This document shows, piece by piece, positions 11,689 through 23,677 of a stretch of DNA of 64,000 nucleotides. Made by a program: the position numbers and the translations under genes. Source of the DNA: Mytilus galloprovincialis (Eukaryota; Mollusca; Bivalvia; Mytilida; Mytilidae); contig NC_134841.1 of the NCBI RefSeq assembly GCF_965363235.1, positions 59,727,078 through 59,791,077 on the forward strand, read 5' to 3'. The notes beneath the pieces are model-generated. The model saw only the letters and a program-made list of their open reading frames with translations, had not been told where the DNA came from and made no database searches. Position 1 is the first letter of the stretch. Each line of letters starts with the position of its first letter.

Positions 11689-11885
11689 ATACCAGATGAA
11701 CAGCAAACTCATAAATGGAAAATAAACTTACAATTCCATGACTAAAACTGAAAAAGACATGCATACAAATAAAAGTACACTAGAAACAACATAGAAAACT
11801 AAAGACTGAGCAACACGAACCCCACCAAAACAGGTGATCTCAGGTGCTCCGGATGGGTAAGCAGATCCTGCTCTACAAATGGCAT
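11689..11885 (+). repeat. R3-family dispersed repeat
   Basis: Contains ACATAGAAAACTAAAGACTG, CACGAACCCCACCAAAAC and GGTGATCTCAGGTGCTCCGG. Related copies are at 59780-59995 (+), about 6445-6640, and 19160-19380 in minus orientation. Confidence 0.65.
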
Positions 11886-12166
11886 TAATTAACAATGTTT
11901 GTACATGTAGTATCCAGGTCTTTTTTCTGAAACATTTAGCTTTTGGATCAATTGCTAATTAAATGGATGTTAACACAGCAAGATTACTATCCTTATTCTA
12001 GATTTTTGTTGCAGTCAACACAAACTCTTTAAATGTTCATTTTAATAATAGCTTCACTGAGTTACATTTGTATCTTGGTTTTATTGTAACACAGTCAATC
12101 ATTTATCCATTAATTTTTTTTTAAATTAGCAGCTATACATGTACATTGTAGGTTCTGTTTTCTAAT

Positions 12167-13077
12167 TAGGTCTTTCCACCTTTCCGTGGAAAGACCTATT
12201 GATTTTGTTCTGATTATAATTTTTTTTTTCTTCCGCCTAATTTTTTTTCTTGCGTAATTTTGTTGTTTCAAAAGATGTCGCTTAGATATTTGGAATATGA
12301 TATCGTATAGTTTATACGCTTTAAAACTGACAACCGTGCAGTAAGAGTTATCTCCCTAAACACTGTTTTTCTTGTGGCCACTACTCCTTCGCAACCGTAA
12401 AAGATTACGACAAATTTATTTTACCAAATTGCTCGTTACATCTTCAGGATTCGGAGTTTAGTTTTAACTGAAGCTATCCTGATACTCCATATGAGAGTTA
12501 TTCCCCCTTATGTATTTGATATAAGTGATTTGCATTTCTAACTGGTAAACCATAAGTGATAGAGACCTAGGGTCTTTTAATTTGAGATCCTTGGTCCAAA
12601 AAAAATGAAAATTAGGTCAAGGTCAAGGGTCAAGGTCATATTCTAAATTTTTTATTTTGGCTTATTTTTACTTATTTTCAAAACCTTATAACATATCTAC
12701 ATCTTATTTTCACTAAATTGTTAGTTGCGACATGCCGTTAATTATAAATTTTGGTTGAAAGGGTGCGTAAACAATAAATAGGAGTCTTTGCCCATCTTAT
12801 ATTTAGAATTATGCGTAAAGTCATATAACTCATTAACCATACATAATAAAGACCTAGGGTCTTTTGATTTGAGATCCTTGGTTTATGACCTTGAAATTGA
12901 GGTCAAGGTCATAGGTAATTTGCACGTTCTAGATTTTGACCTTTGCTTTAAATTCATATTTATATATTATAAAGCCATAGGAACTGACATTTTAGATTGA
13001 TTTTTAATATTTTGATAATAAAATAGATCTTCACTTGTGGAAAGACCTTCAATTGTTCTTTGAACAATTGGTTTTTA
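12167..13077 (+). mobile_element. Terminal-hairpin element (GGTCTTTCCAC family)
   Basis: Starts with a hairpin TAGGTCTTTCCAC / CTTTCC / GTGGAAAGACCTA and ends with ...TGTGGAAAGACC followed by a second hairpin CAATTGTTCTTTGAACAATTG. Inside, a block beginning GAGATCCTTGGT, with AAGGTCAAGG words, occurs twice about 300 bp apart. No ORF of substance. The layout is shared with pearl-type elements. Element class is inferred. Confidence 0.7.
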
Positions 13078-14254
13078 ATTATTAAATGGTTCATTGTAAA
13101 TATTACAATGTATTATATGTAGATAGCCATTTGCTAATGATGGTATTTTTGTTAATTGAATATCACAACATTTGGATAGTTTTTCAACTGTTAGTTTTTT
13201 TTTACTTTGTTCTGGATTTAATACTTTGGATACCACTGGTTTAGCAATGAGAACATTTTGCACTATACATATAGAACACAACTACCATATGAATGTGTCG
13301 GTCCTTTGTAAGAAACCTGTAAAACAGGCCTTGTAATTTTTTGGTGTATATCTTGATTTCCCGATTGTACATAGATGTGGCCATTAGTTTTCTTGTATAT
13401 ATTGTTTAACATTTGACATCTCATGGCTATTTCTAACTGATTTATGTATAGTTTTTTCTGATTGTAAAAATGTTGTATGGTTATAAGCTTTATTTCTTTT
13501 TCATCATTTTGTCTAGAGCTGGTGTCTGATTTATACCAATCATACCTCCCTTTTCTTTTTTTATGAATAATGACAACAGTTTGGTTTTAATTTTCATTTA
13601 TGTATGTACATGTAACAATATAAAACAGTATATATACATGTATAATCTCATTCCATCATTAATATTGGTCATTGTCGGTATATATTTATCTTTAAGTTTA
13701 ACAATGTACTGTGAAAGAGCTATCTTCTAACAGATACTTAGTATATAATGGTTATTGTGAAACCACTGATTCAAAGGACAAGTTTCACTTATTGCCCAAA
13801 ATAGCCTAAACTATAAAACTCCAAAAAGTTCTCAATTTGGTTCGTAATTTGGGTCTATTTCAAAAGTCTTAACACTCAATAAATCAGTTCTTTTCATAAA
13901 AGTACATTTTATGTTCCAAATTTTTCAAAATGTGATGATTTTGGGCAATTTTCAGACCTGAAAGCTTTAAGCCTTTAGGAATAAAGATTTGGCCGCTACC
14001 TACATGTACCATCCAAAATGTTTTGTGACCAAAAGAATCCAAATCTGATATATAATTCATCAATATAAAAACTTTTTAGATCTTGGATGGCTGCCAAGTT
14101 TAATTATGCCAAAAACAATTAAAGTTTTACCAGAGTTATCTGTGGTATAATTTTCACAATTATTCAATGGTTTTGTTGTGTCTGATTTTCGAATAGAAAA
14201 ATAAAGATGGCAAGACCTGAATGATGCCGCCTAATTTTTTTAAGTAACATATGA
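13078..14254. other. Gene-free interval
   Basis: AT-rich. No exon, hairpin or clear repeat boundary seen. Confidence 0.5.
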
Positions 14255-14362
14255 ACAACAGAGTCAGTGTGGGGCCACTAAGCTAAACTGCCCGCTTTGC
14301 ACCAGCCAATATTAATGAATGCCTAGGGTGGGAATCGAACCCACATACACCAACTCTGTTGT
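14255..14362 (-). repeat. Short palindromic element with tRNA-like boxes in permuted order
   Basis: 16-bp inverted ends (ACAACAGAGTCAGTGT at 14255; ACACCAACTCTGTTGT at 14347) match at 14 of 16 positions. On the minus strand 14345-14329 reads GTGGG-TTCGATT-CCCAC, a perfect T-arm/B-box. 14285-14275 reads TAGCTTAGTGG, a perfect A-box match. B precedes A, so this cannot fold as a normal tRNA; it looks like a SINE or tRNA-derived rearrangement. Confidence 0.55.
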
Positions 14363-14419
14363 CCCTATATTTTTTTTAAAAATAAACAAAAAATTGTCAA
14401 GAACAAATTAAAAAATATA

Positions 14420-14710
14420 GCGCTCATAGGTTTGTCTCAATAAAGATTTGCTTAGTTTGCTCATGCAGTATCCCAATATTGCTCTCAATAGTATAAATAG
14501 GCTCATGTGTGCTCAAATAACCATTTAGATTAGTCTCAAAATTGATATATATCTAACTCAATTGATTAGATCTAGCTCAAATTTTACTCAACATATAACT
14601 GATCATATTTGCTCAATTTAAGATCTCATGGATGCTCATAGATAAAGTTAACTGATTGTATTTCTCATAGATATAACTAAATCATATTTGCTCAATTCAA
14701 GTTCTCATAT
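14420..14710 (+). repeat. CTCA-word array
   Basis: Sixteen CTCA words in about 286 bp at 14422, 14436, 14460, 14483, 14502, 14512, 14534, 14557, 14576, 14587, 14612, 14625, 14635, 14664, 14691 and 14704. Most occur as TGCTCAA or TCTCATA, on an AT-rich background. The spacing is irregular (10-29 bp) and the word is strongly strand-biased. It may be a decayed tandem repeat. Confidence 0.6.
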
Positions 14711-15024
14711 GCACATATGCATGTATGTGTGAACAAATGTCTAATATAAGTTACTAAAATTTGACATGGATATGGTTACACATTTAAATTAAATAATGCT
14801 GTAGAGAATGATAAGCACAAGTATGTCATCAAATTATCATATAATTTTGGCGATACATGTCATGTATGGTCAAAATAATACAATACTACAAGCTAAGGAA
14901 GACTTAAAAAACAGGACAGTTAATCTATATTTATATCTCCAAAACTGTAAGGTTTCTCCCAATATATCTATAGTAATTCAGTAAATGTGATTAACCCAAA
15001 TTCTGACATTTCAGTGTAAAGTAA

Positions 15025-15321
15025 GGCAGCAACCATTTGATTTTCTGGGGGGGGGGGGGGGGGGGGGCTATGGTTTTTTTTGGAAAAAAAAGTTTGTTTC
15101 CAGTTTTTTTTGGAGAAAAAAATAATTTGTCTTTGATTCTGAGAAAAAAAAATTGTTTGTTACACCCTCAGCTGCCACTATATGTAATGCTAAAATTGAA
15201 AGAAAAAAATTGTTTTCGACTTGTCGCGAAAAAAATAGATTGTTTTTCGCCACAGGCGAAAAAAAAAGTTCGTACAGAAAAATAAACCATAGCCCCCCCA
15301 GAAAATCAAATGGTTGCTGCC
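15025..15321. mobile_element. G-tract MITE, copy 2, TAA target duplication
   Basis: Terminal inverted repeats GGCAGCAACCATTTGATTTT / AAAATCAAATGGTTGCTGCC, flanked by TAA on both sides (15022-15024, 15322-15324). Just inside are a 21-G run (15047-15067) and a 7-C run. The interior is a degenerate series of A8/T8 tracts about 30 bp apart. The 3-bp TAA duplication and G-rich ends fit PIF/Harbinger-derived MITEs. Overlapping ORFs on both strands are low-complexity artefacts. Confidence 0.8.
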
Positions 15322-15324
15322 TAA

Positions 15325-16826
15325 GACTCTTGATTTTACGAACAAGAGTCTTTATACACTCAAAAAGAGTTCAACTCTATAGGAAGAAGAAAAAGTCTTC
15401 TCTGAAAATTATATTATATAAACAATAAATTCAACCAATAATTATATATTAGAATTACTTACATAGACATAGTCAAAGTCATTACAAATTCCGCGTATTT
15501 TCCACTCAAGGGGACATATTCACATATACTAATGCAACAAACTAAGTCGGAGAAGGAGCGAAAATCCGAAACAGTATCTTAAAAAGCAGAAAATAGTTCC
15601 GTGTGTGTGTCCAAGTGATCAATCTACTTGTTATTTACGAAGAAAAGAAATTTAACTCAAAAAATTGTTGAGATCTTTATAAAAACAAATTGTTGTTATA
15701 AAAAATACACAAATAGTAACCTTATCTTTAAAGGCCTTGCAGGTTCTTGTTAATCCTACCCAATCTGCTGGTATTTTCAAAATGGCTGCTGGGGACGTGA
15801 CCTGATAATTTATTTTAATATTATGACAGATTAAATTTTCCTGGTTTTGCTACGTTAATATTATAGACAAATATATGCTACAAACGGTTTAAAAAGGTTA
15901 CTCCAAATCAAATAATTGAAATATAATTACCTTTCTGTGTATAAATGTGTGAATTGATTTCCTCTCGATTTTCTACACGCTCGCTCTTGCCCTCTTGCGC
16001 ACTCGTGGTATTCATCCGCAACAACAATTTTTTTATATTGAAGATCGTTTGATTAAAATACAAATATTTCTAACGACAAAACATTTTCATATTATAAATT
16101 TTGCATTAAGAAAAATTAAAAAAACTGAGTATCCATTGAAAACATGAATTTAAAAGAAGTGATACGGAATTTTATTCTGCACTATATAGGTCCGCGGGTC
16201 TATAATGTCGGTTATTATTCCAAAACTAATTATATATGCATCTCTTTGATCTTTGCGCGAATTGAAAAGTAGGCGATGGCAATACACCCGAGGCCCCTCA
16301 GGGGCCTCTGATGTAAAAATCGAATAGGTCGGTAGACTATTTACAGTAGCCGTATTTAAAATCCGCCATTGCACCATCACTTCAAATAAAATTAGTCGGA
16401 AAAACCATATGATCGAAAACAATGGACTAAGCAGGTTGTTAACACTGTCAACTGTCAATAGGGCCAAGCAACATTTTCGAAATGATTAGTTCAAGTAAGC
16501 GTTAATTTTGTTACAGGTACTAAATTTTAGTAATATTTGGTCTCCAACATTTAACGGGTCATGAACTATGTTTATGAATTATGTTTGCGGTTTTCTTGAC
16601 ATACATTATGACGTGTTATCGTATTCATTTTATATCTCTGTTTTACAGTATTAATTTATACTGATATGCTAACTTGGTTGTTTGTGTGGGTTACAGACAG
16701 TCTTGGATAAAAAGCTTTTGGCCCGATCATTCTGTACAAATTAATACAATTTCGAATAAGATTGTATTGAAAAAAACTTCAAGTTATAAATAATGGGCCA
16801 CTTCAATTAAGTTTAATAGGTGCTTA
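15325..16826. other. Gene-free interval
   Basis: Contains the second copy of the small-ORF upstream block (about 16042-16188). A 105-residue minus ORF at 16150-16467 shows no domain and is not supported. Nothing else recognised. Confidence 0.5.
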
Positions 16827-17106
16827 GGGAGCTACCATTTGATTTTTATGGGGGGGCTAGGATGAAATTTGAAAAAAATAGGCAGGACAGGAGTTTTGAG
16901 TAAAAAAAAAAGCAGGATGTGACACTTGAAAAAATAAAAAGTCAGGACGACAATTTAGGTAAAAAAATGTCAGGATAAACTAAAAAAAAAAAGGCAGGAC
17001 CGATTAGAGTGAAAAATAAAAAGGCAGGACAGAGATTACAGCTAAAAAAAAATGCAGGACAAAATTTTTCATCCTAGCCCCCCATAAAAATCAAATGGTA
17101 GCTCCC
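16827..17106. mobile_element. G-tract MITE, copy 3, TTA target duplication
   Basis: Terminal inverted repeats GGGAGCTACCATTTGATTTT / AAAATCAAATGGTAGCTCCC, with TTA on each side (16824-16826, 17107-17109). Short G7 and C6 runs sit inside the ends, and CTAGGATGAA / TTCATCCTAG extends the inverted repeat. The interior repeats A-tract + GGCAGGAC. This is the best preserved of the three copies. Confidence 0.85.
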
Positions 17107-19160
17107 TTACCAACAACTAAGCAACAGTAATATTACAAAGCAACGGTTGCAGAAAAAAAAATCACAATGTTTGAAAAAAATTGTGGTTTCACTCTAATAA
17201 TATCTTAGTCATCTTTATTCATTTAAGTTACAAATTTCATACAGCATTGGAACAAAAAATTGCTTAGTGACGGCAGAAAATGTTTAGATTAAAAGATAAC
17301 TATTAAACAATAAATAAAGTATTTTTTATTGAACAAATCTAGGTTTTTGCCTCCCGCACTATGTATGCACATTTTAGAAGGTAAAAAGCATTTTCGTGGC
17401 AAATAAGATTAATATTGCAAACGCTATAACACAGCCTACTTTTGAGGGTGATGTTGTTTATTGAGTCCGTAAATTTAGATACGTTTCAGGTAAACTTATC
17501 AATCCTTTAAATAATATGGAACTTGTTATCAGTAAGTCAAAACTACATGCGTATTATTCACGATCCTACAACCTGTCGATTCCTATATTTTGGCGTTGCA
17601 CAATGCCATGTTTAGTCATTAGTCAATATTAAGATCTGTTTTTTCGAGTACTATAAACAATAGTTCACCTTTATTTTGTGAATGGAATAAGTGTCTGATA
17701 GGTATCAACTGACCTTGATCTCATTTTCATAGTTCATTGGCCAATCATTATTTATTTTGTGTTATGCCTGGGTCTGTTTTTTTTTAATTCCCATAAGCAA
17801 GATAGGTAAACTGTATTTGGTGTATATGTCTGTATGACTGACTGACTGGATGTATCTGACCTTAACCTCATTGTCATGGATTTTTTATAATGTTTAATTT
17901 TATCTGATACTCGCAGTAAAACCTTTATCTTAGAGACTTTCGATACCAAACTGATGCACAGTAATCAGGCGAGTCATTTCAGTATTTGACTCTTGTTATA
18001 GTTTTGATATGTTACATACTGTAACACAACGGTCCAATAAGGTAAGGGTAGGGTAAGGTAAAGCGCCGGCGATTATGTTTCAGTCGGACACATCCTGTAT
18101 GTTCATTAAATAAAATGAAAGGGGCATGGCATGTCTCTAAAGGGAAAACATGGTATACTGAACTACAAAATATCAGGACAAGGTTATAATGAATAGATAT
18201 GAATTCGGGATGGTGATATGAAGAGTTTTCTTAAGATACTTAGCAATATATTATTTGAGAGGCTGGGACATGATCCAGGAACAAAACATGGTATCATGAA
18301 TGCAATTGAAAAAAAAAAGTTAAGGGAGGTTATATGAACCAGTTTTGAGACATTGATCGGTTGATTGTTGGTTGATTAGCATCCAGTGGCAAATATTTAA
18401 TGCATATTCAGGACGACTTAGGATATTTGATGTTTTTTACGGTTTCATGTGTATGACCCACAGGGGCAATAGTACAGCATGTAACATAAATATGATGTTG
18501 GAGTGGACTCCATAACAAAATGACCATTTGGTGAGAAAAGTCGGTTTTATTTTGTGTGGAAATTTGTTTCATAAGAAAAAACATTGCCAATGTATAAATT
18601 ATCAGTACATGTAAATCTCAATCCTTATGTGTGACCGAATGTTAATATTTTAAATGAGAGCATAATTTTATGACAACGAAGACTCGGGCAACGCATACAT
18701 TGAAAAAACAAAATAGCTATAAATGCGTCACAGAAACTAAAGCAAATTCAACACGAACTATATTTACACACAAAAAGGGAATGGAACAGGTTTTACTATA
18801 AGTACCAACTTCACTTGTTGCAACAGCCGTGATGTTTATGAAAAGCAAAAGTCTGAATTTGGTAGTGTCATATATGAAAAAGAATGGACGTTATTTTGGC
18901 TACAACAAATGGGAAATATAAGTGCTTATATGTGGCACTGTAATTTCTTAACGGTCAACCAAGTTATAATGGGATTCGTATAACATTTATAAAAGACTTC
19001 AACTTAACAATAAAGAACCACTGGCGAAAAAAACTTTCTTGAAAGGAGCAAAGCTCTATTATGGAAAATCAAACCCAAGAATTTTAAATCATCCGAGAGA
19101 GAGAGAGAGAGAGATACGCTTCGTGCATTAGCAGATGCTGCTTGACTTTACCCTTGTAAA
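17107..19160. other. Gene-free interval with repeats
   Basis: 17700-17960 contains two diverged units of the 'CTGACCTTGACCTCATTTTC' family, also seen at 45.2-45.8 and 60.4-60.66 kb. 18040-18062 is a GGTAAGGGTAGGGTAAGG tract. 19095-19115 is a (GA)n microsatellite. No exon seen. Confidence 0.55.
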
Positions 19161-19380
19161 ATCTTTAGATGAGTGACCAACCAGGTGCTGCTCGAATGTT
19201 GAGATCACCCTATTGTATTTTTTTAGCGGGGTTCGTGGTTCTTAATTTATAATTGTCTATGCTGTGTTTTGTGTAATACTTTTTTTGGTCTTTGCATTGT
19301 TTTCCGTTTTTGGGTGTGTTTTTTTTTTTTACCATGGCATTATTAGTTTTTTCAAACTTATTATCTTTCGCTTCTGTTTT
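19160..19380 (-). repeat. R3-family repeat, minus orientation
   Basis: The reverse complement matches the R3 copies at 11689 and 59780 (GAGATCACC, AGCGGGGTTCGTGG, TCTATGCTGTGTTTTGTG read on the plus strand). It lies 3' of the MECOM-like gene. Confidence 0.5.
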
Positions 19381-19702
19381 GGAATACAGAATGAAAAGTA
19401 TGTGCTTATTATCAAGTTACAACCTTTTTTTCTAAAAGTAGGTCCTCAACCGGTCCACAGTGCCAGTTTAAGGTGAAATAATATCTATGGTATCAATTAT
19501 GATGGAGTAAATGCGACCAACTAAAAAAAAAGCTAGAAACAAAATCTCATTGTAAAAGTTTATGTACATATAATAAATAAAATTAAATACGATTTCAATA
19601 ACGAATATAAAATTCAAAAAATGTTAATTTCATGAAAATACAGTCTCTTCATAAAAATTGTAAAGTTGCACCAAACAGTTTAATTTGTAGTCAATAATAC
19701 TC

Positions 19703-21499
19703 TTAATTGACACATATTCTTTTTTCTGAAGGTTGTATTTCATCATCATTGTCAATATCACCAGTCCTTTGTCTCTTCTTGGAATTTTGGCTATCGTCTT
19801 TTTCAATGTATTCAGGTCTAAGTAAAAACTGTTCTTCATAAGGCTTGAATGACAGAGATGCATTTTCCGAGCTAAATGAGCAATCTCTGCTTCCTTGGCT
19901 TTCTTTTACGTGAATAAAATCTGGTGTGCTTAACTGTCTGTTTGTATCCATGCTGTCTTCCAAATGAGTATACATGTGCCGATCCAAATTCGTCTGTTGA
20001 CCGAATGTACGATCACATTGCGTGCACTGGAACGGTTTCTCCTTATTGTGAATGTTTTTTACATGACGTTGAAGGTTAGATGAGATGCTGAATGATCGGT
20101 CACAGGACTTACATTTGTATGGACGTTCACCGGTATGCGTGCGCAAATGTCGATTCAAATTAGCTGCTCGTGGGAACATTCTGTTGCAAAATTTACAAGT
20201 GTATCTTTCTTGAGGAGAAAGTTGTCTTTTTGGTTTGTCACTTTTCTCATTTGGCGAAGAAACAAATCTCTGGTTTTTCACTTCAGTCTGCATCATATGT
20301 CCCATGAAATTGTCGACAGAAGGCTTCACTGTATTTTCCATTATTATCATTTTCTGAATCGCCACCATATTCGCCATATTCTGAATGAAATGTGTGTTGG
20401 CGGTAAAATGATCCAAATGTGCAAATATTGGAAAAGACTTTGGTGGTCCGAAAATGTGTGTTTTTCTGCTTTCGTTTTGTGGTTTGTTACTGACTGATAA
20501 GTCCATTGGTAAATCATAACAGCCTAATTTCTTTATATATAAATTATCTGGAGATTCCTTTCGTATGGATAAATCATACGGCCCATTATCTTGTGATAGC
20601 TGTCTGCTTTGACATAACATTTCTGCTTGGTTATTCGACTTATCCTCTTCAGACAAATGTTCGACGTCAACTTCCGGAGAAACACTTCGTCTGAAATGTT
20701 CGTCTATAACTAGACGTTCGTCACTGGATGAGCTTAGTGGAGAAATCAATCTTGTACATGACTTGAATTCTTTATCATCTAGACTGATAGGAGAAGTGCT
20801 TCTGTTAAACTCAGTTTCTGTCTTGTCACTGGCCATGCTGTTTGGTGTAGCACTTCTGTCAGATACAATTCCTGAACTATCAAGCGACCTCTCTTCGCTT
20901 CCTGTTGAGCTTGGTCGTCCATAGTATTGGAAGTGTCTTTGATATTGCATGTGATGATTGAACATTGCTTCGTTGCTAGGTACGGAGTGGTTCTTGGAAA
21001 TTGGACTTAAATGCATTGGTAAAGTTGGTACCGGGTAAAACGGTACCGGATAAGCTACTTTTGTCTTACTAAAGCTATCGGGTCTAAATTCGGCATCTAC
21101 TGCTAACGTACCACGATTGTTGCCATGTGTTTCCTTGTTTGAATTCGCCACACAATGTTGTCGATGTCTCGAAAGTGATGAAAGGTTCGTAAATGTCATA
21201 TTACACTGAAAGCATTCTAGTTTTTGCTGACATTCTAAATGCATTCGTTTATGGCGGCATAAGTTTGAAAACTGTGTATAAGACTTTTTGCATACATCAC
21301 ATTGGAACGGTTTCACCGATTTATGTGTATGTTGGTGTTGCTTCAGTCCGCCAGGGGAAGAGAATACTCTCTCACAATCTGCACATGGGTAATATTGCGA
21401 ATTATGGTCGCGAATAGGACTTTGACTGGTTCCTTCGTGAAGTAGTTCTCTAGTGATATTTTCATTCATTCTGAGGTTATGAACAGGTTCTTGCGTCAT
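19703..21499 (-). CDS. MECOM/PRDM16/hamlet-type zinc-finger transcription factor, main coding exon
   Basis: A single 598-codon exon starts right after the acceptor TTGTTTCTTTTTCAG; its first codon is ATG. Fingers: C39-C42-H55-H59 and C67-C70-H83-H87, then a C2HC finger (C96, C99, H112, C116), matching the end of the N-terminal EVI1 cluster ([25 protein letters not shown]). A long Ser-rich linker follows. PYDLS (307-311) and PMDLS (331-335) are PxDLS motifs, the CtBP-corepressor sites expected at this place in the family. Next is a conserved THIFG stretch. The C-terminal three-finger domain (C435-H512: [34 protein letters not shown]) is nearly identical in pattern to EVI1. KKRQR near 574-578 may be a nuclear signal. 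It should be a nuclear DNA-binding repressor. The PR domain and first four fingers are not in this exon. Confidence 0.93.
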   Translation of the reverse strand: MTQEPVHNLRMNENITRELLHEGTSQSPIRDHNSQYYPCADCERVFSSPGGLKQHQHTHKSVKPFQCDVCKKSYTQFSNLCRHKRMHLECQQKLECFQCNMTFTNLSSLSRHRQHCVANSNKETHGNNRGTLAVDAEFRPDSFSKTKVAYPVPFYPVPTLPMHLSPISKNHSVPSNEAMFNHHMQYQRHFQYYGRPSSTGSEERSLDSSGIVSDRSATPNSMASDKTETEFNRSTSPISLDDKEFKSCTRLISPLSSSSDERLVIDEHFRRSVSPEVDVEHLSEEDKSNNQAEMLCQSRQLSQDNGPYDLSIRKESPDNLYIKKLGCYDLPMDLSVSNKPQNESRKTHIFGPPKSFPIFAHLDHFTANTHFIQNMANMVAIQKMIIMENTVKPSVDNFMGHMMQTEVKNQRFVSSPNEKSDKPKRQLSPQERYTCKFCNRMFPRAANLNRHLRTHTGERPYKCKSCDRSFSISSNLQRHVKNIHNKEKPFQCTQCDRTFGQQTNLDRHMYTHLEDSMDTNRQLSTPDFIHVKESQGSRDCSFSSENASLSFKPYEEQFLLRPEYIEKDDSQNSKKRQRTGDIDNDDEIQPSEKRICVN

Positions 21500-23602
21500 C
21501 TGAAAAAGAAACAAGAGGTGTTTATCATACAGCATACGTTAACAAATTGTAGAAAGCCTAAATATAATAAAATGCTAGCAGTTACTTCAAGCTCAAAGTA
21601 CTCAGCCCTGTATGTTAAATTTGATTTGATAATTGTAAGGTCAAACTTAGAAACCCAGTCTGGCTCAGAGTGTTGTCGACATAAATATTCCGTGCACAAC
21701 TATGCGACAAAACATATGGACAAGGAAATATGTAAATTGATGACCAACAATGCTTAACTTTTGGCATCTGTCAGTGCCTTCCGGTTACTATGATGAGAAA
21801 TTTGTGAAAACTTTTTTTTTCTCAGTTACACCCTAACCTAAGTACTCACAAAGACAACAATTTCCTTTATCTACAACCGACACAAAGGCTTCTTGCAGAC
21901 AACTTTGCCATCCTTTTTTCTTATTCTATTTATATCAAAATTAAGGAACAAAGCTCGTGTCATTTATTTGCTATTCAATACAGTTATAGTTTTTTGCGAA
22001 ACAAAAGTGTGCTTAGAATTACTGGTACTTTGAAACTAATCTTACTGCTCAGTTTTCACCATAAACAACAGGTAAAGAAAATCTCGAAATTAAAGATGCC
22101 TCTCTTCCGTATTTATAACTATTTTTTGTTTCAATCACGCGTCTACATATCTAAAATTACAATGATTTTCTCACAATTTTTAAAACCAAATGGACAAGAT
22201 AGAAACCAAGAACATTTATCATGATCAATTTCTTGGCTTAGGCATCTACAGCCGATACTTTCTAAATAGTGTGTGTATGTATTCTTAGTTTAATGAAAAT
22301 TGTCTTACCTTTTAACTGTTCTTCTTTCCTTGGAACGTATTCTTAAATTTGGTTCTATAAGCAACTTATGTTTCTTACTGTCAATATCTACAAAAATATT
22401 TAAATCATTATTCTCGCAAAATTGAAATTAAAGAGCATCAAAAGGTTAAATAGTTACAATGATATTTCGATACTCAGAAATAAGCAAACGCACAAACGAA
22501 TACAATATGATCAAGTGGTGTGTCATGCGCTAAAACTTGTGAAATAAATTCCCTGGGAAAAGTGTAAAACAAACTTTGTTTTGTCAGATTCCCATAAAGC
22601 CAAGATACAAAATATGGCTTTTATCACAGATTTGGTAAAATTTTACATCAAACTTTGGCTAGTTTTACTAGTACTAAAATCGGAAAAAAAGGATTGCATT
22701 TAAATTTTTAATTTTCCCAAATTTAAATCTTTAATTTTCCAAAATTTAACTGATTAAATTTTTCACAATAGGTGAACATTTGTATGTATAAAAGTACAAA
22801 TGTTCTAGAATTTGTATACAAATTTTTAAATCTACATTTTTTTCCTTAATAATTCTAAATATAGAGTGTTGTTAAAACCTTGTAATACCTATCCGTCCTC
22901 GTCAGTTGACTATGACAATAAATAATACTTCTAATGTACCATCATGCATATAAGAGAAAATTTGACTTTCACACCTCTGAAAAACATACAAGTACTTTTC
23001 ATTTCTCCAGTTAAATCTTTTAAGTTTGTTTTGATATCTTTATACTTTTTTTTATATTTTTTGATAATGTCATCTAGAAGATTATCCTAATGACAAACAA
23101 TGCTACCTGCTGACATGCACCTATCACCTGTATGAATATATATAATAATTGTCTTTGATGTTTACCTATAGATTAAGGTATGTAATTAGCTAAGTATTAA
23201 TCACTATGATAGATTATGAACACTGGAAGATGTTATTCACACTTCATACGAGATTACACCAAGTTTTTTCTTGTTTTTTGTTTTGACTACAATTTCACTA
23301 TCTGTTAATTGAACCTTTTTATAAAAGACTTTTTGAAATAATTGATTGAACATATTTCTATTCAATTTACATCACTATAATATTTGTAAAAATATTTTTG
23401 AAAAGAATAATAACGTGACATGTTGCCTTTTATCTGATTTGTATATCATTTTTATTATAGTGCTTTAAATTTAAACATAAATGTTTTAAAAACAATAAGT
23501 AATAAGCTGTTTAAAATTGAATATGAAATGTTCCAATATTTTTTTTTTTTTAATCACAAAACTATGAAATGAAATAACACTTTTTTTTAAATGATGACTT
23601 AC
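21500..23602 (-). other. Intron of the MECOM-like gene
   Basis: Between the acceptor at 21500-21501 and the donor GTAAGT (complement of 23597-23602). AT-rich. No zinc-finger or PR-domain coding seen on the minus strand. Confidence 0.6.
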
Positions 23603-23677
23603 CTTGCTATGAGTTCTTGATGTGTCTTTACCTCCAAAAGAGAGAAGTTTCTGATTCTGTGGACAATCTCCTCTCAT
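23603..23677 (-). CDS. Candidate 5' coding exon of the MECOM-like gene
   Basis: Minus-strand exon ending ...CATAGCAAG before GTAAGT. It contains an ATG (23675-23677) opening MRGDCPQNQKLLSFGGKDTS..., which joins in phase 0 to the ATG-starting main exon and would add 25 residues. The same frame has a stop a short way upstream. It may instead be 5' untranslated, with translation starting at the main exon. No family motif. Confidence 0.4.

Noticed and set aside
14255..14362. True tRNA gene
   Set aside because: A- and B-boxes are in the wrong order and no acceptor stem pairs.
15037..15428. Three overlapping ORFs around a G-run
   Set aside because: They lie wholly or mostly inside a MITE with A/T tracts; Lys/Phe-rich artefacts.
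16150..16467. 105-residue minus ORF
   Set aside because: No motif, no ATG context or exon borders, and it overlaps the duplicated upstream block.
20135..20497. 120-residue plus-strand ORF
   Set aside because: Antisense to the MECOM-like exon, with no domain.
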